The notes under the pieces were generated by a model that saw nothing but the letters and a program-made list of their open reading frames with translations, was not told where the DNA came from and searched no databases. From Ananas comosus (Eukaryota > Streptophyta > Magnoliopsida > Poales > Bromeliaceae): a stretch of DNA of 64,000 bases. The number at the start of each line of letters is the position of its first letter. Positions within the stretch are counted from its first letter, which is position 1. Below are positions 24,362-34,606 of this stretch, in pieces. Where the stretch lies: contig NC_033622.1 in NCBI RefSeq assembly GCF_001540865.1, positions 12,716,797-12,780,796 of the forward strand, read 5' to 3'. The position numbers were made by a program, and so were the translations under genes.

Positions 24362-25076
24362 ATGCTGCGGAGGTGGAAATGGACGGCGGAGATCCGATCA
24401 CGGCGAACTCGAGATCGGCCACATCGGATCAACGGCCACCTCGCCACCCTCCGCAGCCTCCTGCCCTCCGCCACCAGGGTGAGCTTAATTTAACCGCTCT
24501 CTATTTCTCTCTTTCTCTATATACTTTGCACTGAAAAGAAACACTTTTTGGTGCAACAACGTATATTTATCATCATTATATAGAGCAGTTTCATTAGCTT
24601 CTTATATGATCAACTAATAAAAGGTTTGATGCACGTAGATGGACAAGGCGGCGCTCCTGGGTGAGGTGGTGAGGCACGTGCGAGAATTGAGAGAGAAGGT
24701 TGATGACGTGGCGGTGGGAGTGGTGGTCCCGGGGGAAGGCGACGAGATAGGAGTAGACCAGGTGGGTGGACCGGGAGACGACGAGGGAAAGAGGGTCCGA
24801 GCGTGGGTCTGCTGCGCGGACCGGCCCGGCTTGATGGGGGACCTGAACCGGGCCGTCGGGTCGGTCCGGGCGAAGGCGGTTCGGGCCGAGATGGCGACGG
24901 TCGGAGGAAGAACCAGAAGCGTGCTCGAGGTGGAGATGCTCGGGGTCGCGGGCGGGGCCGGTCCGGTCCGGTCGGCTCTGCAAATGGCCCTCCGGTCGGT
25001 TCTCCTGAACCGGGATGCTGGCCCGGTCGAGATCTATAAGCGGCCGCGTTTGTCCTCGCGGTTCAGCAAGGCGTAG
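24362..25076 (+). CDS. bHLH-type transcription factor with degenerate basic region (bHLH30/107-like)
   Basis: Two exons, 24362-24478 and 24639-25076, give 184 residues with a good GT-AG intron. The HLH is clear: helix 1 reads RINGHLATLRSLLPSATR and helix 2, in exon 2, MDKAALLGEVVRHVRELREK. The rest is the C-terminal ACT-like region typical of the bHLH30/51/106/107 group (VCCADRPGLMGDLNRAVGSV, RAEMATVGGRTRSVLEVEM). From residue 8 the basic region reads AEIRSRRTRDRPHRIN, longer than and unlike the usual AERRRRERIN, and it lacks the Glu that contacts E-box DNA. An in-frame stop lies six codons before this ATG. Another frame, from the ATG at 24340, is open across the same stretch, so a frameshift may have damaged the N-terminus. 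It may be an atypical, non-DNA-binding HLH protein or a decaying gene. Exon 2 is very GC-rich. Confidence 0.7.
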
Positions 25077-25620
25077 TATATATAGCTTTGTAATATAAAG
25101 CGAAAGGGTGTGAACTTTCGCTAACGCTTAATATTAATTAGTTTAGAGCCTGCCTCGTTAGCATACTTTGTGTAAAGTTTATAGTAGGAGCTTAAACCCC
25201 GGCATATCTAATTATATAGTATCTCCTTCTGTAATTTTAATTCTCTTGTTGGTCTACGAGTATATTATTTGGTACGAGAATGAATGATTGGGCACCACGA
25301 GATCTGATATACCCTATATTTTTTAAAGTATAAAAAGATTGCATGAAATACGGACCACATGCAAACGGCACGTGAATTATATAGAGAAGCTTGTAATTTT
25401 TATACTTAATAGTTTAAACTTCTTTATATATTAATACTATTGAGTTTTCGGCCGTTGTATGAAAAGATTGCATGTAATTCTTTTCACAAAAGATCTTTTC
25501 TTTTTTTCAGTTTGACAATAATTTGGTTCTAAGAAAAACTTTTCTTTTTCTTTCAGATTTCATAAAAAATTAGTATTTGATTTTCTGATTTTTTTCGAAA
25601 AATATTTTACCAACTTTCCT

Positions 25621-25742
25621 TAGTGCAAGTAGTAAAGGACTTGGTGATATCATATCCGAGATTCTAAGTTCGAATTCTAATTGATTCACATTTTCAAATA
25701 AATTTATTTCATTTAGCATGCTATCTATCTCTAAAAAAAAAC
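25621..25742 (+). mobile_element. tRNA-derived SINE, plus strand
   Basis: It starts TAGTGCAAGTAGTAAAGGAC, has a B-box-like AGTTCGAATTCTA, then TTGATTCACATTTTC, AATTTATTTCATTTAGCATG, CTATCTATCTC and a short A tail. The block order matches the other family members; the internal ATTTCTAAATGAAATAAACG part is reduced by a deletion. Confidence 0.75.
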
Positions 25743-26690
25743 ACTATCTGCATTTTCGCCTTACTTAATCGTTATATGGATTCGTACTTGTAAATCTTCT
25801 TTTGCTGCTCACTTTCTCTGAGATTGACCATTACATACGAAAAATGCTAGCCGGTCGACATTTAAAAAAGATGTAGACCTTACACCTTCTATTAATATTA
25901 AGAATGCTTTTTTGAATTTTTAATACTAAAAAAACAGTTGATAAGATAAATATGAAATATTAGTCCTGCGACAAAGGAGTGTATAATTTTTATATATATT
26001 TTTTAATGTACACATAGCATTTCTCGTTACAACATTCATTGGACAAAAACTGTTTGTCCCAGCATTTTATGCGCCTTAGCATGATGAGGAGCTGTTTAAA
26101 GTGATGAAGCGAAGTACTCAATAAGCTACAGATATATATAGACGCGTCCGGTGCAGTCCGTAAAAATTCTCAATATTTTTTTAATGATAATTTATTATAT
26201 ATATATATATATATGTTAATTAATATAAAGAAGTTTAAACTATTGTGCTAAATGGGTGCACAGGTATTAATATAACATTTCTAAACCATAATAACACCTA
26301 AACTTAATTAACCTCCATGAAATGTTTAGACAAGTTAGGAATAGCCATAACCACCTGATACCTAAAATGGACTCGCAGTTCCACTCTCCATAATTTAGAA
26401 CTTTTTTTTTTTGTTCATAATATACTTTTGTGGCCTTATAAGCTTTGCAATTGGTGACCAAATTGCTTCAGTATATATTTATATCAGCATGATATATAAT
26501 TAGAAGGCTACATATATAATATGCGAAAATAAGCATTAAAATATATCTTTTTTTATTCCATCCCTACAAATGCGAAAAATAATGGAGGAAACCGTCGTCA
26601 ATGAGTTCACGTTCTCATAGCTAATTAATGGGTCAACACAGCACAACAAACCATAAACCACCTTTTGAAGAACCAAAGCTTCAATTTCTC
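25743..26690. other. Intergenic DNA upstream of the proline-rich array
   Basis: AT-rich noncoding DNA. From about 26400 onward it is closely similar to the DNA upstream of the second proline-rich gene (29900-30180), so the duplicated unit begins about 490 bp before the first gene's ATG. An AT microsatellite lies at about 26196-26214. Confidence 0.6.
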
Positions 26691-26696
26691 TTAAAT

Positions 26697-26808
26697 ATTG
26701 CCACCTCCCCCAAAATGAATAAGAAGGTGAACAACCCTAATCTACAAATCAACAACCAAAAAGTTTTACTCCCTAATATCTCCCCTTGCCACAATATCTA
26801 TAAATAGC
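26697..26808 (+). promoter_or_regulatory. Core promoter of proline-rich gene 1
   Basis: A module with GCCACCTCCCCCAAAATGAA, AGGTGAACAACCCTAATC and AAATCAACAACCAAAAAG is followed by a TATA box, CTATAAATAG, at 26799-26808, 80 bp before the ATG. The same arrangement recurs before all seven genes. Confidence 0.85.
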
Positions 26809-26887
26809 CCATCTCCTCTTCGCTAGTTCTCACAACAAGCAAATTCATCAATCTTGCAAACTAGTGTAATTATTCCGAGCATCAAAA

Positions 26888-27307
26888 ATGGCCTCTCAAT
26901 ATTCTTGCCTCCTCTTGGCCTTGCTTGTTACCTTAGCAACCGTAAACACGAGCCTTGCGGCTCGCTGTCTTTTAGACACTCCTGCGCCCGAATCCGCACC
27001 GATCGTACCAACTCTGCCTTCGATACCGACGCTTCCAAAACCGACGATTCCGACCGAACCACCACCAATGCCATCCATTCCCATTCCGACGATTCCATTG
27101 CCAAAACTCGCGGCCCCGCCCATGCCTGAGATCCCGACCACTTTGCCGACCGAATTGCCTCCGATGCCTGCCATGCCGACCATTCCTTCTATTCCGGAGA
27201 GCATTCCTCCGATGCCTTCTATTCCCAAGACGATTCCATCGATCCCTGGGGTGCAGATTCCGTACATTCCTTTCTTATCCCAGCCTCCCGCGACCACGAG
27301 CCCGTGA
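26888..27307 (+). CDS. Secreted proline-rich protein, PELPK-like, copy 1
   Basis: Intronless, 139 residues. Residues 1-24 form a signal peptide (YSCLLLALLVTLATVNTSLA, cleavage likely before ARCLLD). The mature chain is about one-third proline, mostly spaced every third residue (PTLPSIPTLPKPTIP), and ends FLSQPPATTSP. This spacing favours a polyproline-II rod and fits secreted cell-wall proteins of the PELPK1 type, whose mature chain also begins with an ARRLL-like motif. It lacks the SPPPP motif of extensins and the eight-Cys domain of hybrid proline-rich proteins. This copy differs by a Cys after the cleavage site (ARC instead of ARR) and by TEPPP in place of TELPP. It is the first of seven tandem copies. 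The role is inferred from composition; no enzymatic domain is present. Confidence 0.85.
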   Translation: MASQYSCLLLALLVTLATVNTSLAARCLLDTPAPESAPIVPTLPSIPTLPKPTIPTEPPPMPSIPIPTIPLPKLAAPPMPEIPTTLPTELPPMPAMPTIPSIPESIPPMPSIPKTIPSIPGVQIPYIPFLSQPPATTSP

Positions 27308-27457
27308 AGGGTAGAGTTTTCTTGTTTGTTTATGTAATAGTGTGATGGTGTTGTATTTATAGTGTGAGAGGGGATTATTGTTGTTGCTCGTTGCTATAGA
27401 TATTATTAGTACGTAATGTTTCAGTTCGGTTTTGTATCTTGTGAGGATTGTTTTATT

Positions 27458-27477
27458 CGCCTGAGCTTGTCAGTGCG
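27458..27477 (+). promoter_or_regulatory. Conserved 3' UTR hairpin motif of copy 1
   Basis: CGCCTGA and TCAGTGCG flank the loop GCTTG, giving a stem of seven pairs with one bulged T, about 150 bp after the stop codon. The motif recurs downstream of every copy, with stronger or weaker pairing. Confidence 0.5.
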
Positions 27478-27558
27478 CCTGTCCATGTACCTATTTGTAC
27501 TTCTATTACATACTTTGTTAGTATTCTGTTCGTAATTGTATAAGCTACATTGCATTGT

Positions 27559-27567
27559 ATGTATATA

Positions 27568-27603
<36 letters not shown>

Positions 27604-27622
27604 GAGAGAGAGAGAGAGAGAG
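27559..27622. repeat. Compound microsatellite (ATAC, AT, AG)
   Basis: TATATATACATACATACATA is followed by more ATAC units, then AT and then AG units. It directly abuts the MITE at 27626. Confidence 0.9.
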
Positions 27623-27625
27623 ATA

Positions 27626-28172
27626 GGCTAGTATACTATCAGTAGCACGGAGGCCTCTGTGCTATCAAGTTGTTTTTAATGATGCGGCTTTTAAATCGAC
27701 GATCAGTTCCGTACGTTAGACTTGATACACACTCTTGAAAGTATTTGGAAATTAAATTTTATAATTTTTCAGTATTATTTACCTATCAAACGAATAGTCT
27801 AAAAATGATAGGCTGAAAATAAAAATCTTATAAAAAATAATGATAAAAGATTTGAATTAAAATCAGAGGTACTGATATTACTTTAAATAGTGAAAAAAAT
27901 TTTCTATAAAAATTTCATAAGGTTTGAATTATTTTACACCATTAAATTCACACATGCATCATATCTATCATTAAAATTGTCAATTTTGAGATCGTTTGAT
28001 TACTAGCCAAATGATATCGAAAAATTATGAAATTTAGTTTTCAAATACTTTTGATAGTGTAGATTAAATCTAACGGAGCTGATCGTCGATTTGAAAGCTG
28101 TATCATTGAAAACAATTTAGTAGCACGAAAACCACCGTGTTACCGATAGTATACCAGTCTAGCTCCATATAT
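27626..28172. mobile_element. Inverted-repeat MITE, same family as the intronic copy at 18531
   Basis: The left end GGCTAGTATACTATCAGTAG pairs with the right end (reverse complement GCTAGACTGGTATACTATCG). The inner arms share TTTTAAATCGACGATCAG and a segment around TTTGGAAATTAAATTTTATA. The element at 18531 has the same TATACTATCGGTAG end and the same TTTCAAATCGACGAT inner motif. It is about 547 bp, with no coding capacity. Confidence 0.75.
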
Positions 28173-28182
28173 ATATATATAT

Positions 28183-28523
28183 AATTCAGCTAGAATATTT
28201 TTAGAAGCACTAATCTCTTGGTGTTTCGAAGTTTCTATCCATTGGATCTACTCCTTAATTACTAAAACCTTTTGGATCAAACACCCTTCCACCTACTACC
28301 ACCTACCATCTTTATCTCAACTCTACAATTCAGCTAGAATACTTTTAGAAGCACTAATCTCTTGGTGTTTCGAAGTTTCTATCCATTGGATCTATTCCTT
28401 AATTACTAAAACCTTTTGGATCAAACATTCTTCCACCTACTACCACCTACCATCTTTATCTCAACTCTACAATTCAGCTAGAATACTTTTAGAAGCACTA
28501 ATCTCTTGGTGTTTCGAAGTTTC
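28183..28523. repeat. 144-bp tandem repeat (about 2.4 copies) abutting an N
   Basis: The block beginning AATTCAGCTAGAATA starts at 28183, 28327 and 28471, exactly 144 bp apart, with few differences. The third copy stops at the single unknown base at 28524. Being cut at an N, it may be a real array of unknown length or a product of gap filling. Confidence 0.85.
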
Positions 28524-28524
28524 N

Positions 28525-28588
28525 ACTATACTTTTATGAGTATAGTGCACTTTGTACTCATAAGTTATTTCCAATGATAGAGCTTCCG

Positions 28589-28635
<47 letters not shown>

Positions 28636-28680
28636 GGCTACGCTGCTTTTAAAAGTACAAAGTACTTACTGCTTGTAAGT
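28525..28680. mobile_element. Partial MITE-like sequence after the N
   Basis: It contains CCAATGATAGAGCTTCC, close to the inner arm of the 18531 and 27626 elements, and an outer pair GTGCACTTTGTACTC and AGTACAAAGTACTTAC in opposite orientation, around an AT microsatellite (about 28590-28630). Boundaries are unclear. Confidence 0.45.
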
Positions 28681-30180
28681 ATTTAATTTGCTGTCATATT
28701 TATTCTTTTGATTATTTTTATCCGTTAGATCATAATATTTAACTAATTATTTACTCAACCCTAAAGCACTACTATTATCCTAACTGCACATTCTTAATTT
28801 AAAGGCTAAAATTTACCAGTATCAATGATTTGATACTTTTAAAAGCATAAAAACTAAGTTCTATATTTATATCTATGAGCGATTTGTTGAGTATAGCGAG
28901 GAAGATTTTGGTTGCACATGAGTGTACTGTCGCAAACGTGTAGACTCGATCAAAATGCACCATTAAGGGATTCGATGATCATGAAGGATAAAATAATTAA
29001 GTACGAATCTCTGAAATTTGAAAGAAGTTTTTTTTTTCTCTAACAGATATCCGACATAAAATTCATGCCAAACAAATAAAGAATCTAAGCAAAGACAACA
29101 AAACAAAGACAACAAAGTAATGCATAAAAAAATTGGTTCTTAATTATACTTGCATGCAAGATGGAAATTATTAATTAGATGTTATTTTTTCTAGATAAAA
29201 ATGTACAAAACTCACATTAACAATGTAACATTTTGAATTAGCTATTACTTTAAAATTTTGGTTTTATTATCCAAACTTTCAATTTTTTTGATTTTAGTTA
29301 GTCAATGTCACTGGACTTTAAAATTTAAACTAATTAATTATCTACATTAAAGAATTTATAATTGCGATAATTTTATGAAATATACTAACTAAGTCTATAC
29401 AATAGAAGACACATTCAAATCTAAAGTTAAAGTGTCGTTGACCGATTCAAATCAAATAAATTAAAAAGTTTGATTGTAATATCAAAATTTTGAAGTATTT
29501 GGTTGAGGTTCATAGTTTAGATAAGTTCTATACATTTATAATTTATTTCTATATTGACTAACCGCTTACAAAGAAGTACTTTTTCCTCAAATCTTCACGG
29601 AGGTGTGCATAGTTTTGCTTGTATTTGTATCAATTTTAATTTAATTGGATTTTAGTCTAAACATCTTAGTTGTATCATATTCTTTCTTTTTCTTTTTTTT
29701 TGAGAAAAAAGTAGCACGTTAATTACCCGTTTCGTTCATTTATCTTATTCTTTTTGTTATCTTACTAATATTGCTTCACAATCACTGAATCACATACTCA
29801 TGATATGTTTTTTCAAGTAGTAAACATTCATTGATGTTCCATGGCTGTTCCGGAATCTTCAAAATCACTTTTAAAGTTAGGTCATTTTCCTGTACTTTTT
29901 CTGTTTATAATACACTTTTGTGGCACATAAGCTTTGCAACTGCTGACCAAATTATTCCAGCACATATTTATATCAGCATGATATATAAAACTAGCAAGCT
30001 ACATATATAATATGCGGAAATAAGCCTTAAAATATATCTTTCTTTATTCTATCCCAACAAATGCGAAGAATAATGAACGAAACCGTCGTCAATGAGTTCA
30101 CGTTCTCATAGCTAATTACTGGGTCAACACAACACAACAAACCATAAACCACCTTTCGAAGAACCAAAGCTTCAATTTCT
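28681..30180. other. Spacer of repeat unit 1
   Basis: AT-rich spacer. The block with CAAAATGCACCATTAAGGGA and the following kilobase recur after copies 2 and 3 and, more diverged, after others, showing that the duplicated unit includes the spacer. From about 29890 it switches to sequence shared only with the region upstream of copy 1. No gene is recognised. Confidence 0.6.
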
Positions 30181-30186
30181 CTTAAA

Positions 30187-30296
30187 TATTGCCACCTCCC
30201 CCAAAATGAATAAGAAGGTGAACAACCCAAATCTACAAATCAACAACCAAAAAGTTTTACTCCATTATATCCCCTCCCCTCACTATCTATAAATAG
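30187..30296 (+). promoter_or_regulatory. Core promoter of proline-rich gene 2
   Basis: The conserved upstream module is present and the TATA box CTATAAATAG is at 30287-30296. The upstream 400 bp is nearly the same as for copy 1. Confidence 0.85.
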
Positions 30297-30374
30297 CCCA
30301 TCTCCTCTTCGCTAGTTCTCACAGCAAGCAAATTCATCAATCTTGCAAACTAGTAATTATTCCGAGCATCAACA

Positions 30375-30794
30375 ATGGCCTCTCAATATTCTTGCCTCCT
30401 CTTGGCTTTGCTTGTTAGCTTAGCAACTCTAAACACCAGCCTCGCGGCTCGCCGTCTTTTAGACACTCCTGCGCCCGAATCCGCACCGATCGTACCAACT
30501 CTGCCTTCGATACCGACGCTTCCAAAACCGACGATTCCGACCGAACTACCACCAATGCCATCCATTCCCATTCCGACGATTCCATTGCCAAAACTCGCGG
30601 CCCCGCCCATGCCTGAGATTCCAACCACTTTGCCCACCGAATTGCCTCCGATGCCCGCCATTCCCACCATTCCTTCTATTCCTGAGAGCATTCCTCCGAT
30701 GCCTTCTATTCCGACGACGATTCCGTCCATCCCCGGCGTTCATCTCCCTCCAATTCCCTTCTTATCCCCGCCTCCCGCGACCACTAGCCCATGA
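30375..30794 (+). CDS. Secreted proline-rich protein, PELPK-like, copy 2
   Basis: Intronless, 139 residues: signal peptide of about 24 residues, then ARRLLDTPAPESAPIV and the proline-every-third-residue region, ending FLSPPPATTSP. It differs from copy 1 at few positions (ARR instead of ARC, TELPP, PTTIPSIPGVHLPPIPF). Its promoter resembles that of copy 1, whereas its 3' UTR is almost identical to that of copy 4. This mosaic pattern points to exchange between copies. It should be secreted to the cell wall; the function is inferred from composition and the signal peptide. Confidence 0.85.
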   Translation: MASQYSCLLLALLVSLATLNTSLAARRLLDTPAPESAPIVPTLPSIPTLPKPTIPTELPPMPSIPIPTIPLPKLAAPPMPEIPTTLPTELPPMPAIPTIPSIPESIPPMPSIPTTIPSIPGVHLPPIPFLSPPPATTSP

Positions 30795-31879
30795 AGGGGA
30801 GAGCTTTCTCGTTTGGTTATGTAATAGTGTGATGGTGTTGTGTTAATATTACGGGAGGGGATTATTCTTGTTGCTTGTTGCTTTAGATATTATTAGTATT
30901 AGTACGTAATGTTTCGGTTCGGTTTGTATTCGTGAGGATTGTTTTAATTATGCTTCTGAGCTTGTCAGTGCGCCTGTCCATGTACGTACTTGTACTTCTT
31001 TTATAGTTTGTTAGTATTCTGTTCGTATTCGTACAAGCTACTTGTATTGTATACATATATCCATGACCATGAGCGATTAGTCTACACGTGGCAGCTCTTA
31101 GACTCCATCAAAATGCACCATTAATGGATTCGATGACGAAGGATAAAATGATTAATAAGTACGAATCTCTTAAATTCGAAAAATATTTTTTCTTTGACAG
31201 TTATGCGATATAAAATTTGTACCAAACAAATAAAGAATCTAAGCAAAGACAACATAGTAGTGCATAAAATTTTTTAATTCTTCCTACACTTGCATGCAAG
31301 ATGAAAATTGTTAATTAGATGTTATTATTTCTACATAGAAAAATACAAAATTTATCTAGACTATGAACCATATGTTTTGAATTAAATATTCAATGCTTTA
31401 AAATTTTAATTTTACTAACCAATCTTTCAAATTTTTTTTATTTGAGTCAGTAATCGATACTTTAACTTTAAAATTTAAACTAATTAATTATCTACTTTAA
31501 TAAATTTATAGTTGCGAGAATTGTATGAAAGATACTAATTAAACATAGAAGATAAACAAAACATTCATATTTAAAGTTAAAGTTGATTCAAATCATAGAA
31601 ATTAAAAGATTGGATAGTAAAATTAAAAATTTGAAGTGTTCGATTGCTAAATCAAAATAATTCATAATTTAAATAAATTCAATACATTTTTAACTTATTT
31701 CTATATTGAATAACTCCTTACAAAGCAGACTTTCTCCTCAAATCCACTAGGTGTGCTCTGTTTTGCTTGTATTTGTCTTGATTTTGACTCAATTGGATTT
31801 CAGTCTAAATCATCTTAGTTGTATCCTATTCCTTTTGTCATTCTCATTAACATTGCTTCACATTCACTGAATCACATTT

Positions 31880-32548
31880 ATAAACTTATGAATTGGAACC
31901 GGAGGTTCCCTATCGCGCCATGTGGCGGCGGGAGCGAGGGACACGGGTGCGCGGGGGGGCAGGGTGCGGGCGAGCGGGCGGGCGCGCGCGCGNTTTTTTT
32001 TTTTTTTTGCTTTTTTTCCTGTGGGACCCACTCCTTTCTCTCTCTTTTTTGTTTTTTTTTTCTTTTTTAATTCTTTTTATTTTGAAGTGTTGTGGGCCGA
32101 ATATCAAAAATAAAAATAAAAATTTAAATTTAAAATTGAAATTAAAATTTTAAATCGAGTTTCTTTTTATTTTGATGGGTTGTGGGTCGCATATAAAAAT
32201 TAAAATTTTATATTTAAATTTAAAGTTTGAATTTAAATTAAATTTTAAGTTTTAAATTTGAATTTTAAATTGAATCTAATTTTGATTTTAAACAAATTTT
32301 TTATTTGATTTTGATATTTCAATTTATATTTAAAATTTATAAATATATGATTTGGGAATCAAAAGAAGAGCTCCCTTTATTCAGGGATTTTGTGGGTCCC
32401 ACATTTCTTTTTTTCTTTTTAATTGAGGATCAATTGCACCATTTGTCCCAACTTTTGCACCATTTTTACTTTAGTCCCTAATATATTTTTTTTGCAATCA
32501 AATTCTCACTTATTTTTTATTTTATAGCGATTATGTTCCAACTGTTAC
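31880..32548. mobile_element. Insertion in repeat unit 2: GC-rich head and AT-rich body
   Basis: The neighbouring unit reads straight from CACTGAATCACAT to GGCTGTTCCGGAATCTTC (about 29785-29855 and 35795-35865), but here about 670 bp intervene. The insert begins with a very GC-rich part (31900-31992, long runs of CG) next to an N at 31993 and a T tract, then AT-rich DNA of TTTAAATT-like repeats. TGTGGGACCCAC at about 32020 and GTGGGTCCCAC at about 32391 are inverted copies. No coding region or clear termini identify the class. Confidence 0.6.
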
Positions 32549-32760
32549 ATGGCTAGCTGTTCCGGAATCTTCAAAATCACTTTTAAGTTTAGGTCAGGGC
32601 TTCTAATTTAATTCGGAGGGAAATTAAATTAATAAGCCTAATTTAAGCTCAACTTTTATAAAATTATGGTACACTTAATCTGGTTAAGAATAACAATTTG
32701 GCATATGAGAGTACAGCATTATAGTCTTGTCATTCTTAACTCCATCAGCATTTACCTTTA

Positions 32761-33131
32761 AATTGCAAGTTTGGTCCTCAAACCATGAGGTGAGTGATAT
32801 TTTAGTTTTCAAATTTTAATTTATATATAATTTCTGGTCTAAAGTTTTGAAATTGCTGCAATCAAATTTCACAATCTAATTTAATTAGTTGATTAAATTT
32901 TAACACATCGTTGACATAAAAGTGATGTGAAATTTTAATTATTTATTGATCATCAATTACAGTATTACTACATCATCTTTACATTAGCGATATATCAATG
33001 TTTAGTCAGCTAAATTTGATTATAAATTTGATTATAATAATTCTGAACGTTTGAGGCAAAACTCGTAACAAATTAAAGTTTTAGGACCAAAGTGTCACCA
33101 CCTTCATAGTTGGAGGACTGAATGTGCAATT
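32761..33131. mobile_element. Fold-back MITE of about 370 bp, copy in unit 2
   Basis: The left end AATTGCAAGTTTGGTCCTC pairs with the reverse complement of the right end, AATTGCACATTCAGTCCTC. The arms continue for over 100 bp (AATTTTAATTTATAT with AACTTTAATTTGTTACG, and so on). The same element is at 36061 in the next unit, and an empty version of the site appears near 45225. Confidence 0.7.
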
Positions 33132-33561
33132 TATTCTAACATTTATGCAGGAGTAAGGGATATAGATGGATACCGCTGTAAACATTAATTACACCTTATT
33201 TATCATATCTCCATGGGTTTGATGCCTGTAAAGACGGGAAACAAATAATCAACTAATAAATTGTGTTGTATGAGAGTCTTCTTTTATATACTATTAATTG
33301 TAACCTAAAGAGTTCTGTTTAGTCCACTGCAATATTTTTGCAAATCTAGAATAATATTTTTCACCAACAACATAGATTTATCATATTCCAAAAAATTTTA
33401 AAAAGTAATATTTTTAAAAATGGCTTGAAGGGCACAATATGCACTAATAAACATTTGTCATACTCCCCATAGTAAATTAAGAGATATACCACGCATCTAA
33501 AGTCTAGAATAGATCCTAAGAAAGACAAAAATGTAAAACAATTATTTTATTCTAAATTTTA

Positions 33562-33709
33562 TGTAACGTCCCAATAGTCCCACATCGGGTGGGAAACCGA
33601 TTCTGATCAGTTTATATGAGATCTACACGCAAGTAATAATAACTAGGCTTAAGTATTTTGGGCCGATTGTTTGGACCTAACGAATTATCATTGCTAACCG
33701 ATCGAATCA
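33562..33709. mobile_element. Short TG...CA insertion in unit 2 (solo-LTR-like)
   Basis: A 148-bp stretch starting TGTAACGTCCCAATAGTCCC and ending CGATCGAATCA is absent from the equivalent place in the next unit (36852), where TCTAAATTTGAAAATTTTAG is continuous. TG and CA ends and the flanks TTTTA and TTATA resemble a small solo LTR with an imperfect 5-bp duplication, but this is not certain. Confidence 0.45.
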
Positions 33710-33990
33710 TTATATTTTAAAATTTTAGAGAACGATATTTAAAATTTTCTATTCAACACTTTTCATCATATTTGGATTCCAGAATGTCTGATATATTCCA
33801 GATGCAAATTTGATTATGCAGAAGAAAATTAAACAAAACTACAAGCTAGGTGAAATTTTGTTGAACCCAAAATCTTTTGTGCTGGCTCCTATACAGTTCA
33901 TAAGAAAGAAAACAGAAATTGGTAAAAGGTGTTGAAAGTCATCCTCCTAATTTCTGGTAATCTGCTGCTGATCTCTTAATTTAAATATTA

Positions 33991-34097
33991 ATTGCCACAT
34001 CCCCTAAAATGGATGAGACGGTGAACTACCCTAGTCTAAATCAACAACCAAGAGATTTTATTGCATTGTATCCCCTGCCTGCACCATCTATAAATAG
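33991..34097 (+). promoter_or_regulatory. Core promoter of proline-rich gene 3
   Basis: The module ATTGCCACATCCCCTAAAAT, then GGTGAACTACCCTAGTC and AATCAACAACCAAGAG, is followed by the TATA box CTATAAATAG at 34088-34097. Confidence 0.85.
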
Positions 34098-34192
34098 CCC
34101 ATCTCCTCTTCGCTAGTTCTCACAACAAGCAAATTCATCAATCTTGCAAAGTAGATTACTAGCTCCCAGGATCAAACGTTCCCCGTCCAACA

Positions 34193-34606
34193 ATGGCCTC
34201 TCACTATTCTTGCTTCCTCTTGGCTTTGCTTGTTAGCTTAGCAACCCTAAACACGAGCCTCGCGGCTCGCCGTCTTTTAGACACTCCTGCGCCCGAATCC
34301 GCACCGGTTGTACCAACCCTGCCTTCGATACCGACGCTTCCAAAGCCGACGATTCCGACCGAACTGCCACCAATGCCGTCCATTCCGATCATTCCGTTGC
34401 CGAAGCTTGCGGCCCCGCCCATGCCTGAGATCCCGATCACTTTGCCCACTGAATTGCCTCCGATGCCTGCCATTCCCACCATACCTTCTATTCCATTGAG
34501 CATTCCTCCGATGCCTTCGATTCCGACGACGATTCCGTCCATCCCCGGCGTTCATCTTCCTCCAATTCCCTTCTTATCCCCGCCTCCCGCGACCACTAGC
34601 CCATGA
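34193..34606 (+). CDS. Secreted proline-rich protein, PELPK-like, copy 3
   Basis: Intronless, 137 residues. The signal peptide has MASHYSCFLLALL, and the mature chain starts ARRLLDTPAPESAPVV. Compared with copy 2 it has lost two residues in the central part (PSIPIIPLPK) and has PSIPLSIPPMP where most others have PSIPESIPPMP, so it lacks one of the few acidic residues. The 5' leader (CAAAGTAGATTACTAGCTCC) is shared with copy 4 only. It is probably secreted to the wall; there is no frame damage. Confidence 0.85.
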   Translation: MASHYSCFLLALLVSLATLNTSLAARRLLDTPAPESAPVVPTLPSIPTLPKPTIPTELPPMPSIPIIPLPKLAAPPMPEIPITLPTELPPMPAIPTIPSIPLSIPPMPSIPTTIPSIPGVHLPPIPFLSPPPATTSP

